A DNA stretch of 7,182 bases. It comes from an uncultured Clostridia bacterium. Its GTDB lineage: Bacteria > Bacillota > Clostridia > Oscillospirales > Acutalibacteraceae. The DNA lies in contig CAMVNL010000106.1 of the NCBI GenBank assembly GCA_947168785.1, positions 1 through 7,182 on the forward strand. The letters run 5' to 3'. The notes under the pieces are model-generated. The model had not been told where the DNA came from, made no database searches, and saw only the letters and a program-made list of their open reading frames with translations. Numbering within the stretch: the stretch's first letter is position 1; every line of letters begins with the position of its first letter. Shown here in pieces: positions 1 through 5,806 of this stretch. A program made the translations under genes and the position numbers.

Positions 1-173
1 TCAGCGTTGGCGACGCGGAGCGTGCCGACGTGTACGAGAACGGACGCCTCGTCAAGCTCGTGATCTCTGACGGCGGCCGACTGTACGTCCGCGACGACAA
101 CGGCGCGCACGTCTATACCGGACAGGCAACTTCCGGTGAAAAGAAGCCCGAAAAATGCGCATTTTTTGTGTGA
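1..173 (+). CDS. 3' end of an unrecognised protein (partial)
   Basis: The reading frame starting at base 3 is open from the window edge to a TGA at 171-173 and gives 56 residues beginning SVGDAERADVYENGRLVKLV. The other forward frame I read in full (from base 1) stops at 61-63. The composition is mixed and protein-like: alternating hydrophobic and charged residues such as RLVKLV and GRLYVRD suggest beta strands, and the Lys-rich tail ends in CAFFV. I recognise no family motif and assign no function. The gene starts upstream of the window. Its stop lies only 18 bases before the -35 box of the next gene, and I see no strong terminator between them. That it is a real coding end is likely but not certain, because only the C-terminus is visible. 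Confidence 0.6.
   Translation, partial: SVGDAERADVYENGRLVKLVISDGGRLYVRDDNGAHVYTGQATSGEKKPEKCAFFV
151..166. repeat. 16-bp perfect palindrome
   Basis: The sequence AAAAATGCGCATTTTT is exactly self-complementary and lies across the last codons of the upstream gene, ending four bases before its stop codon. Folded as RNA it would give only a weak A-U stem around a GCGC loop, followed by one extra U, so it is a poor terminator. It could be a weak bidirectional end signal, a dimeric-regulator site just upstream of the promoter at 192-220, or chance in AT-rich sequence. Confidence 0.4.
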
Positions 174-191
174 TTTATACGGCGATCCCCC

Positions 192-220
192 TTGAAGAAA
201 GAAAAAAACGGTGTTATACT
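192..220 (+). promoter_or_regulatory. Sigma-A-type promoter for the dockerin/VanY gene
   Basis: A -35 box TTGAAG (192-197, four of six consensus bases) and a -10 box TATACT (215-220, five of six) are separated by exactly 17 bases. Transcription should start near base 227, leaving a leader of about 25 bases before the ATG at 253. The -10 box overlaps an upstream in-frame GTG at 211, which argues against that GTG being the translation start. Confidence 0.75.
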
Positions 221-236
221 TAAAAAAAACGGCAGG

Positions 237-244
237 AAAGGAGG
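237..244 (+). promoter_or_regulatory. Ribosome-binding site fixing the start at 253
   Basis: AAAGGAGG lies 8 bases before the ATG at 253, close to ideal spacing. It decides the start: an in-frame GTG at 211 would add 14 residues, but it sits inside the -10 promoter box and upstream of the expected transcript start. The ATG also begins directly with a signal peptide (MKKIGVVGVV). Confidence 0.85.
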
Positions 245-252
245 TTTTGCGC

Positions 253-1875
253 ATGAAAAAAATCGGCGTCGTCGGCGTCGTTCTGTTGGCGCTGTCGCTC
301 TGTCCGTTCGGTGCTGCCGCTGCGGAACCGGAGCCGACTGAGGCGGTCTGCCCGCATGAGATGTGGCAGGTCGTGCGTGAAACGCCTCCCTTCTGCACGG
401 AGGACGGTCTGACGGAAAAAATCTGCCTTGCCTGCGGTGAAACGGTGACGGAGGTCGTACCCGCCCTCGGCCATGAGCGGGGAGAGGAGACCGTTCTCAC
501 CCCCGCGTCCTGCACGGAAAAAGGCGAGGCGACCGCCGTCTGCGCCCGCTGCGGCGAGACGGTGAAGGAAGCGATCCCCGCCCTCGGCCACGATTTTGAA
601 GTCACCGAACGCCCTGCCTCCTGTACGGAGGAGGGGGAGCTGGATAGGATCTGCGCCCGCTGCGGCGAAACGGTGCGGGAGGCGATCCCCGCCCTCGGCC
701 ATGACTTCGGCGAACCCACGACCGTCCCCGCCTCCTGCGTGAAGGAAGGGGAGACGGTCACGGTCTGCCAACGCTGCGGCGAAACGGCGCGGGAAACGAT
801 CCCCGCCCTCGGCCACGACTTCGGCGAACCCACGGTTACCCCCGCCACCTGCGCGAAGGAGGGCGAGACGGCCGCCGTCTGCGCCCGCTGCGGCGAGACG
901 GTCCGGGAGACGCTGCCGAAGCTGCCCCATCAGTACGGCGACTGGCAGACGGAAAAGGCCCCCACCTGGCGGGACGGCGGCAGCGAGTTCTGCACCTGCG
1001 CCGTCTGCGGCGACAGAAAAGAGCGTAAAACGGAACCGCTGAAGCACCGGTCCGCGAAAGATTGTCCCACCGGCGATGCGGATATGGACGGCGCCGTCAC
1101 GTCGGCGGACGCCCGTCTGATCCTGCGGCTGTCGGTCAGGTATGACGACGGCCTGGACGCGGAGCAGCAAAAAAAGGCGGATTTCGACGGAAAAGGCGGC
1201 GTCACCCCGGCGGACGCCCGTTACGCCCTGCGCGTCTCCGTCGGGCTGCCGGCCTATGAGCCGGAAAAGCCGAAGATCCCGCAGCTGGCCGAAGGTTACA
1301 CGTGGAAGGGAAAAACGGCAAAGGGGTACGATCTGGCGGAGAAGGACGGCGTGACCTACGTGGTTTCCCCTTACGGTTACACCCTCATCGCCAACAAGAC
1401 CTATTCGCTGCCTGCCTCCTACGCCCCGGGGGATCTGACGGAGGCCTGCGCCGCCGCCTTCCGGAAAATGCAGCAGGCGGCCTGGAAGGACGGCATTGAT
1501 CTGTATATCGTTTCCGGGTATCGCTCCTATTCGACGCAGCAGCGCATCTATAATAATTACTGCGCGCGTGACGGCAAGGCGGTGGCGGATACCTATTCCG
1601 CCCGCCCCGGCCATTCAGAGCACCAGTCGGGCCTTGCCATGGATCTCAACTCGCTTTACGCCTCTTTCGCCTATACGGCGGAGGGCCGCTGGCTGGCCGC
1701 CAACGCCCACAAATACGGCTTTATCATCCGCTACCAGAAGAACAAGCAGGCGATCACCGGCTACGTCTATGAGCCGTGGCACGTGAGATACCTCGGCGAG
1801 GCGTTAGCCGCCGACGTGTATCAAAGCGGCCTCTGCCTTGAGGAATACTTCGGCGTCACCTCTTCATATTCCTGA
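253..1875 (+). CDS. Exported M15B (VanY-type) D,D-carboxypeptidase with Cys/His repeats and dockerin
   Basis: The protein has 540 residues. Residues 1-24 form a signal peptide (MKK, a hydrophobic core, then AAAA before EPEP). Residues 33-265 carry about six repeats of roughly 38 residues with the pattern C..EGE....CxRCGET..E..PALGH. Residues 270-333 are a type I dockerin: the first calcium loop has D275, D277, D279 and D286; the second has D310, D312 and D321, but K314 replaces the usual Asp/Asn. Residues about 345-540 are a VanY/M15B peptidase domain with SGYRS (421-425), the zinc motif SEHQSGLAMD (zinc ligands H457 and D464) and EPWH (catalytic E507, ligand H510). Known M15B enzymes trim the terminal D-Ala from peptidoglycan stem peptides, so this is likely an extracellular wall-remodelling enzyme. 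The dockerin implies binding to a cohesin partner, but no cohesin gene is in the window. The gene is monocistronic, with its own promoter and terminators. VanY-like vancomycin resistance is not implied, since no van genes are nearby. The domain calls are secure; the exact substrate and partner are inferred. Confidence 0.9.
   Translation: MKKIGVVGVVLLALSLCPFGAAAAEPEPTEAVCPHEMWQVVRETPPFCTEDGLTEKICLACGETVTEVVPALGHERGEETVLTPASCTEKGEATAVCARCGETVKEAIPALGHDFEVTERPASCTEEGELDRICARCGETVREAIPALGHDFGEPTTVPASCVKEGETVTVCQRCGETARETIPALGHDFGEPTVTPATCAKEGETAAVCARCGETVRETLPKLPHQYGDWQTEKAPTWRDGGSEFCTCAVCGDRKERKTEPLKHRSAKDCPTGDADMDGAVTSADARLILRLSVRYDDGLDAEQQKKADFDGKGGVTPADARYALRVSVGLPAYEPEKPKIPQLAEGYTWKGKTAKGYDLAEKDGVTYVVSPYGYTLIANKTYSLPASYAPGDLTEACAAAFRKMQQAAWKDGIDLYIVSGYRSYSTQQRIYNNYCARDGKAVADTYSARPGHSEHQSGLAMDLNSLYASFAYTAEGRWLAANAHKYGFIIRYQKNKQAITGYVYEPWHVRYLGEALAADVYQSGLCLEEYFGVTSSYS
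394..1047 (+). repeat. Tandem ~114-base repeats encoding CxxC/His units
   Basis: In the peptidase gene, five good copies and one diverged copy follow each other. Leading Cys residues fall at 48, 87, 124, 162 and 200 (steps of 39, 37, 38 and 38). Each copy has a CxxC pair (58/61, 97/100, 134/137, 172/175, 210/213) and a closing His (74, 113, 150, 188, 226). The last, diverged copy has C247, C249, C252 and H265. Three Cys plus one His per unit is the count needed for a zinc site, although structural zinc is inferred. Copies share long near-identical DNA, for example GCGATCCCCGCCCTCGGCCA in two copies, so copy number may vary by recombination. Confidence 0.85.
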
Positions 1876-1932
1876 TCCCGCCGCCCGATGCGCGTTTCCT
1901 GCAGCGCGGCAAATCCCATCGCATCCAACAAC

Positions 1933-1965
1933 AAGGAGCCCCGAAGCATCGGGGGTCCTTTTTTT
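1933..1965 (+). terminator. Rho-independent terminator after the peptidase gene
   Basis: The arm GGAGCCCCGA (1935-1944) pairs with TCGGGGGTCC (1949-1958) around the tetraloop AGCA, with one G-G mismatch, followed by seven T (1959-1965). Two A-T pairs can extend the stem at its base. It starts about 60 bases after the stop codon at 1873-1875. Confidence 0.88.
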
Positions 1966-1987
1966 GCATTACGAAATCGGCCGGCAG

Positions 1988-2019
1988 CAGGAGCCGAACC
2001 GGTCCGGCGCCTGTTTTTT
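1988..2019 (+). terminator. Second, back-up rho-independent terminator
   Basis: CAGGAGCCG (1988-1996) pairs with CGGCGCCTG (2005-2013), with one A-G mismatch and an 8-base loop, followed by six T (2014-2019). It lies upstream of the next promoter, so it cannot attenuate the downstream operon and most likely catches read-through from the first terminator. Confidence 0.7.
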
Positions 2020-2040
2020 GTCCTGTCCGCCGTTTTTTTC

Positions 2041-2068
2041 TTTACAAATCGTTTCCGTATGTTATAAT
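2041..2068 (+). promoter_or_regulatory. Strong sigma-A promoter of the transporter operon
   Basis: A -35 box TTTACA (2041-2046, five of six consensus bases) and a perfect -10 box TATAAT (2063-2068) are 16 bases apart, preceded by a T-rich stretch. The predicted start is near 2075, giving a leader of about 75 bases. The first transcribed bases can form a tiny hairpin, GGAC-GCA-GTCC (2075-2085), which could protect the 5' end. This is the only convincing promoter seen for the four downstream genes. Confidence 0.82.
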
Positions 2069-2087
2069 ATTGTCGGACGCAGTCCAA

Positions 2088-2139
2088 ATAGCGGAGTTCG
2101 GCCTCTAAATCCTCCGCGATATAAATCAAAACCAAGGAG
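2088..2139 (+). promoter_or_regulatory. Candidate preQ1-I riboswitch overlapping the ribosome-binding site
   Basis: GCGGAG (2091-2096) pairs perfectly with CTCCGC (2112-2117), forming stem P1. Its loop opens with TTCGGC, comparable to the TTCTAGC at the same place in the Bacillus subtilis preQ1-I aptamer as I recall it. After P1 comes an A-rich tail (2121-2131) and then CCAAGGAG (2132-2139). Loop G2100 and G2101 can pair with C2133 and C2132, and C2099 with G2136, giving the H-type pseudoknot expected of this class and capturing the first G of the Shine-Dalgarno AAGGAG. C2102 would be the ligand-specifying cytosine. Ligand binding would therefore block translation of the transporter. The 15-base loop and the tail are somewhat longer than in the textbook example, so this is a candidate. 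The downstream YhhQ-family gene is a known regulon member, which supports it strongly. Ribosome site to ATG spacing is 10 bases. Confidence 0.55.
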
Positions 2140-2149
2140 AAAGAACAAA

Positions 2150-2881
2150 ATGAAAGCAAAAATGCAAACCGGTTGGCGGGACACCAGGGTGCTGTTCCGC
2201 AGTATTCCCGCAGTTATCACGGCGCTGTTTACCATTTCCGTCGTGACCATGAACATCCTCGCCAACAAAACGATCTATCAATCCGATATTATTGCAGTCG
2301 ACGGCGGGATCTTAGTTTCCTGGCTGTCTTTTTTATGTATGGATATCGTCACCAAGGCCTTCGGGCCCAAGGCGGCGACGAAGCTCTCCGTCTTCGCCAC
2401 GGGGGTGAACCTGTTGGTCTGTCTTATCTTCTACATCGTCAGCGTCATCCCCACCGAAACGGACTATACCGCCTTCAACACCATCATCGGCGGCACCTGG
2501 TTCATCCTGCTCAGCAGCACGGTGGCGTTCCTCTCCTCCGCGCTGGTCAACAATTTCCTGAACTGGTCCATCGGCAGGCTGTTCCGCAAGCATCCCGACG
2601 GCAAGCTGGCCTACGTGACCCGCAGCTACGTGTCCACCTTTATCGGACAGTTCTTTGATAATTTCGTCTTCGCCGCCCTCACCTTCATGGTCTTCGCCCC
2701 CATCTTCTGGGATGGCTTCCGCTGGACGCCCCTGCAGTGCTTCACCTGTTCGCTGCTGGGCGCGGGGCTGGAACTGCTGATGGAGGTCGTCTTCTCGCCC
2801 ATCGGCTATGTTGTCCTCAAGCAGTGGGAAAAGGACGGCGTAGTGGAGGAATACGAGGCGCGCCTGCAAAAGGCGGCCTGA
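2150..2881 (+). CDS. yhhQ: Queuosine-precursor transporter, VUT/YhhQ family
   Basis: This is a 243-residue, very hydrophobic protein with about six membrane segments (roughly residues 18-38, 50-70, 79-100, 112-137, 160-184 and 195-224) and a charged C-terminal tail. Family signatures include TISVVTMNILANK (28-40), the acidic DIVTKAFGPKAA motif (65-76) and STFIGQFFDNFVF (162-174). Members of this family (Vut_1) import precursors such as preQ1, preQ0 or queuine, used to modify the wobble base of GUN tRNAs; which precursor is taken here cannot be read from sequence. The start at 2150 is chosen because AAGGAG lies 10 bases upstream. The open frame extends back to 1838, but that part crosses two terminators and the promoter. 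No queuosine biosynthesis gene is in view, consistent with salvage. It is the first gene of a probable four-gene operon, likely under preQ1 control. Confidence 0.88.
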   Translation: MKAKMQTGWRDTRVLFRSIPAVITALFTISVVTMNILANKTIYQSDIIAVDGGILVSWLSFLCMDIVTKAFGPKAATKLSVFATGVNLLVCLIFYIVSVIPTETDYTAFNTIIGGTWFILLSSTVAFLSSALVNNFLNWSIGRLFRKHPDGKLAYVTRSYVSTFIGQFFDNFVFAALTFMVFAPIFWDGFRWTPLQCFTCSLLGAGLELLMEVVFSPIGYVVLKQWEKDGVVEEYEARLQKAA

Positions 2882-2905
2882 TCCCATCTCATCAGGAGGT
2901 ATTTT

Positions 2906-3607
2906 ATGAACATCCTTGTCACCGGGTCCTCCGGCGGCATCGGCAGGGCCGTGTGCGAGCGGTTCCTGTCGCTGGGCCATACCGTTTACGGGCTGGATCT
3001 GGCCCCCGCCGCCCTGTCCCATCCGCAGTACCGTCACTTTCAGACGGATATCCGGGAGGAGAGCGCCCTGCCGGAACTCCCGGAGGTGGGCGTGCTGTTC
3101 AATAACGCCGGCGCGCAGAACAGCGGCGACGATATCGGTCACAACCTGCGCGGGACCATCAACGTGACGGAAAAATACATCCGCGATAACCCCTCGCTGC
3201 GGTCGGTGCTGTTCAACGCCTCCGCCTCCGCCGTCTCCGGACAGGAATTTCCGGAGTACGCCGCCTCCAAAGCGGGGCTGCTGGGTTATATGAAAAACGT
3301 GGCCATCCGGGTGGCACCCCGGGGGGCCACCTGCAACGCTTTGTCGCTGGGCGGGGTCTATACGCCCCTCAACGACCCTGTGGTGAACGACCCTGAAAGC
3401 TGGCGGCAGATCATGGACGTGACGCCGCTGAAAAAATGGATGACCGCGGAGGAGGTCGCCGACTGGGTGATCTTCCTGACGCTGACAAACCGTTCCATGT
3501 CCGGTCAGAACCTGCTGATCGACAACGGAGAACACGACCTGATCCCCACGTTCGTATGGCCGAAAACGGAGGGGGATCCCTTCAACAGAAAGGAGACGAA
3601 ACCGTGA
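2906..3607 (+). CDS. Short-chain dehydrogenase/reductase (SDR), compact form
   Basis: The 233-residue protein is a classical SDR with a Rossmann fold. The cofactor motif TGSSGGIG is at 6-13. D31 at the end of the second strand suggests NAD(H) rather than NADP(H). D48 follows strand three, NNAG is at 66-69, structural N80 is present, and the catalytic set is S106, Y118 and K122 (YAASK). The later SLGGVYTPL segment matches the usual PGxxxT region with Ser for Pro, and SGQNLLIDNG is the typical end. It is slightly shorter than the usual 250 residues, mainly between strands three and four. AGGAGG lies 6 bases before the ATG, 24 bases after the transporter stop. The stop overlaps the next gene's GTG by four bases, so translational coupling is likely. 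The substrate is unknown. Next to a fucosidase, a sugar dehydrogenase such as an L-fucose dehydrogenase is a reasonable guess, but not shown. Confidence 0.88.
   Translation: MNILVTGSSGGIGRAVCERFLSLGHTVYGLDLAPAALSHPQYRHFQTDIREESALPELPEVGVLFNNAGAQNSGDDIGHNLRGTINVTEKYIRDNPSLRSVLFNASASAVSGQEFPEYAASKAGLLGYMKNVAIRVAPRGATCNALSLGGVYTPLNDPVVNDPESWRQIMDVTPLKKWMTAEEVADWVIFLTLTNRSMSGQNLLIDNGEHDLIPTFVWPKTEGDPFNRKETKP
3589..3595 (+). promoter_or_regulatory. Ribosome-binding site fixing a GTG start at 3604
   Basis: AAAGGAG lies 8 bases before GTG 3604, which overlaps the previous gene's TGA as GTGA. It decides the start: an in-frame ATG at 3436 lies deep inside the dehydrogenase gene and would add 56 residues rich in Arg, Asp and Gly unlike the family. 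Homology to GH95 begins at about the fifth residue after the GTG (RLWYDQPAKDW). Confidence 0.85.
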
Positions 3608-5751
3608 AAGAAAACAGATTATGGTACGACCAGCCCGCAAAGGACTGGAACGAGGCGCTGCCGCTGGGCAACGGAAGGCTGGGCATGATGGTCTACGGCG
3701 GCGTTGCCGAAGAGCGGGTGCAGCTGAACGAAGAGACCTTCTGGAGCGGCTGGGAGGACAACGGCAGCAGCGACGACCCGGAGACCCTCGCCCATCTGGA
3801 CGAGATGCGCCGCCTGGTGTTTGAGGGGCGCTATTCCGAGGCCCAGCAGCTGTGCAACCGGTATCTGGTCTGCCGCGGCCCCGGCCACAGCGACGTGCAG
3901 GGCGCCTTCGGTTCCTATCAGACCGCGGGCGAGCTGTTCATCACGTTTCCTCACTTCAAAAAGAAAACGGCAGGCTACGTGCGCGACCTGCGGCTGGACG
4001 AGGGCCGCGCCACGGTGACGCTGCCCGGCATGACGCGGGAGTTTTTCGTCTCCTACCGGTACAACACCGCCGTGATCCGCGTGACGGGCTGCCCGGAAGG
4101 CACGGCGATTCGCTATGAGCGGGAGAACTGCCGCGTGGAGGACGACGGCGAGGAGATCCGCGTTGCGGGCAACCTGCCGCTGGCCTACGCCCTGCGCATC
4201 CGCCGCACGCTGCGGGACGGCGTTTTGACCGTTTTTCTCACCGCCGCCACCGCCTACGGAACCGACCGGGACCCCATGGCGGTCTGCGGCGAAACGCTGG
4301 ACGCGGCGCAGAATGCGGGCGCGGACGCCCTGCGGGAAGAGACGAGGGCCTATTTCAGCGATATGCTGGGCCGCGTCTCCCTGACGCTGCCGGGCTCCGG
4401 CGGGCGGGCGGAAGTGCCCACCGACCGGCGGCTGAAAGAGGCGGCAAAGGACCCGGGCCTTGCGGAGCTTTATTTCAACTTCGGGCGCTACCTGCTGGTG
4501 GGCTCTTCCCGGGGCAAGCTCCCCGCCAATTTACAGGGCATCTGGTGTAAAGACTACGAGGCCCCGTGGAGCGCGGATTACCATATCAACATCAATATTC
4601 AGATGAACTACTGGTTCGCCGAGACCTGCAACCTGCCGGAGCTGATCGACCCCTTCTTCGGGTTGATCCGGCTGATCGCCGCTCACGGCGAGCATACCGC
4701 CCGGGTGGCCTACGGCTGCCCCGGCTGGGTGGCGCATTTCACCACCAACCCCTGGGGATATACCGCCCTCGGGCAAAACCCGGTGTACGGCGCGTTCCCC
4801 ACGGCGGGGGCCTGGTGCCTGCGCCATATCAAGGAACGCTGGCTGTTCAGCGGCGATACCGCCGTGCTGCGGGAGTTCTATCCCATCATCAGCGGCGCGT
4901 CGGAATTCTTCCTGTCTTATCTGGTCCGGGATCCCCGCACCGGGTATCTGGTCACCGCCCCCGCCGGGTCGCCGGAAAACAGCTTCCTCAGCCCCACGGA
5001 TGGCAGCCGCGTCAACGTCTGCGCCGGTCCCACCATGGATATTTCCATCATCCGGGAGCTGTTTGACTTCCACCTTGCCGCCGCCAAGGCGCTGGGGAAG
5101 GACGATCCCCTCGCGCCCCGGCTGAAAGAGGCGCTTTCGCAGCTGCCGCCCCTGCGCATCGGCCGATACGGGCAGATCATGGAGTGGCCGGAGGAGTTTG
5201 AAGAGGCCGAGCCCGGCCACCGCCACATGTCGCACCTTTACGGCTTATACCCGGCGGCGGAGATCACCGCCTCCACCCCCGCCCTGTTTGAGGCCGCCCG
5301 CAAAACCATTGAGCGGCGGCTGGCCCACGGCGGCGGCCACACCGGCTGGAGCCGCGCCTGGATCGTCAACTTCTTCGCCCGGCTGGCGGACGGCAGCGCC
5401 GCCCATGAAAATCTGGTGGCGCTGTTCACCAAAAGCACGCTGAACAATCTGTTTGACAACCACCCGCCCTTCCAGATCGACGGCAACTTCGGCGGCACGG
5501 CGGGCATTGTCGAAATGCTGCTGCAAAGCCACGACGGCGTCATCGACCTGCTGCCCGCGCTGCCGGAGGCCTGGTCGGAGGGCTCCTTTGACGGCCTGAT
5601 GGCCCGCGGGGGCTTCCGGGTTTCGGCGGCCTGGCGAAACGGCCGCGTGATCCGCTGCCGGGTGGAAGGAAAGGACGACGCTCCCTTCCGTCTCCGGTTC
5701 AACGGGCAGACGACGGAGGCCGCGGGGCGCTTCGCCTACGACGCGCCGTGA
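3604..5751 (+). CDS. GH95 family alpha-L-fucosidase, cytoplasmic
   Basis: The 715-residue protein starts with GTG. The N-terminal beta domain has the family opening WNEALPLGNGRLG, then QLNEETFWSG. The (alpha/alpha)6 catalytic domain carries the conserved blocks around W322-W337, with the paired asparagines N329 and N331; SPEN with E458; HMSHLYGLYP; GHTGWSRAW; and FQIDGNFGG with D626. By family knowledge (Bifidobacterium AfcA), the Asn pair and Asp activate water and the Glu is the general acid, so all expected catalytic residues appear present. GH95 enzymes are inverting and typically release fucose from alpha-1,2 linkages. Some members instead act on alpha-L-galactosides, so the exact sugar is uncertain. 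There is no signal peptide, so the enzyme probably works on imported oligosaccharides; no importer is in view. It is coupled to the dehydrogenase by a GTGA overlap and followed after 55 bases by the DUF4965 gene. The length is a little under many family members. Confidence 0.93.
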   Translation: MKENRLWYDQPAKDWNEALPLGNGRLGMMVYGGVAEERVQLNEETFWSGWEDNGSSDDPETLAHLDEMRRLVFEGRYSEAQQLCNRYLVCRGPGHSDVQGAFGSYQTAGELFITFPHFKKKTAGYVRDLRLDEGRATVTLPGMTREFFVSYRYNTAVIRVTGCPEGTAIRYERENCRVEDDGEEIRVAGNLPLAYALRIRRTLRDGVLTVFLTAATAYGTDRDPMAVCGETLDAAQNAGADALREETRAYFSDMLGRVSLTLPGSGGRAEVPTDRRLKEAAKDPGLAELYFNFGRYLLVGSSRGKLPANLQGIWCKDYEAPWSADYHININIQMNYWFAETCNLPELIDPFFGLIRLIAAHGEHTARVAYGCPGWVAHFTTNPWGYTALGQNPVYGAFPTAGAWCLRHIKERWLFSGDTAVLREFYPIISGASEFFLSYLVRDPRTGYLVTAPAGSPENSFLSPTDGSRVNVCAGPTMDISIIRELFDFHLAAAKALGKDDPLAPRLKEALSQLPPLRIGRYGQIMEWPEEFEEAEPGHRHMSHLYGLYPAAEITASTPALFEAARKTIERRLAHGGGHTGWSRAWIVNFFARLADGSAAHENLVALFTKSTLNNLFDNHPPFQIDGNFGGTAGIVEMLLQSHDGVIDLLPALPEAWSEGSFDGLMARGGFRVSAAWRNGRVIRCRVEGKDDAPFRLRFNGQTTEAAGRFAYDAP

Positions 5752-5761
5752 CGGACGGCGC
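5743..5761 (+). other. GC-rich intercistronic hairpin without U-tract
   Basis: GCGCCGT (5743-5749) pairs perfectly with ACGGCGC (5755-5761) around a 5-base loop. The stem runs across the stop codon of the fucosidase gene. No T-run follows, so it is not a classical terminator. It could protect the upstream message, lower expression of the next gene, or mark an RNA processing site. Confidence 0.45.
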
Positions 5762-5806
5762 TGAACCTGATCATCAAATAGCGTAACAGAAAAAAGGAGA
5801 GCAGCC

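Noticed and set aside
394..1047. CRISPR array
   Set aside because: The repeats are in-frame, about 114 bases long, diverged and without spacers; they encode protein repeats.
220..1614. Long reverse-strand open frame (464 codons) opposite the peptidase gene
   Set aside because: It mirrors the repeats and GC-rich codons of the clear + strand gene, is rich in Arg, Gly and Ala with no recognisable domain, and has no promoter or ribosome site that I could see.
253..1875. Vancomycin-resistance vanY
   Set aside because: The M15B domain is shared by many ordinary wall peptidases; no vanH, vanA, vanX, vanR or vanS genes are nearby, and a dockerin-bearing exported form does not match resistance VanY.
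1838..2149. N-terminal extension of the transporter frame back to 1838
   Set aside because: It crosses two terminators, the promoter and the leader, and does not look like the family. The ribosome site supports ATG 2150.
3310..3331. Strong GC hairpin (GGTGGCACC / GGGGCCACC) inside the dehydrogenase gene
   Set aside because: It falls within conserved coding sequence (VAPRGATC), has no U-tract, and is explained by GC-rich codons for Val, Ala, Pro, Arg and Gly.
3436..3603. Upstream ATG start for the GH95 gene
   Set aside because: It lies inside the dehydrogenase coding region and gives a non-homologous Arg/Asp-rich leader. GTG 3604 has a good ribosome site and family homology starts there.
2333..3640. 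Long reverse-strand open frame (435 codons) opposite the transporter and dehydrogenase
   Set aside because: It spans two well-recognised + strand genes and their intergenic gap, and its protein is of low-complexity charged composition. It is a codon-bias shadow.
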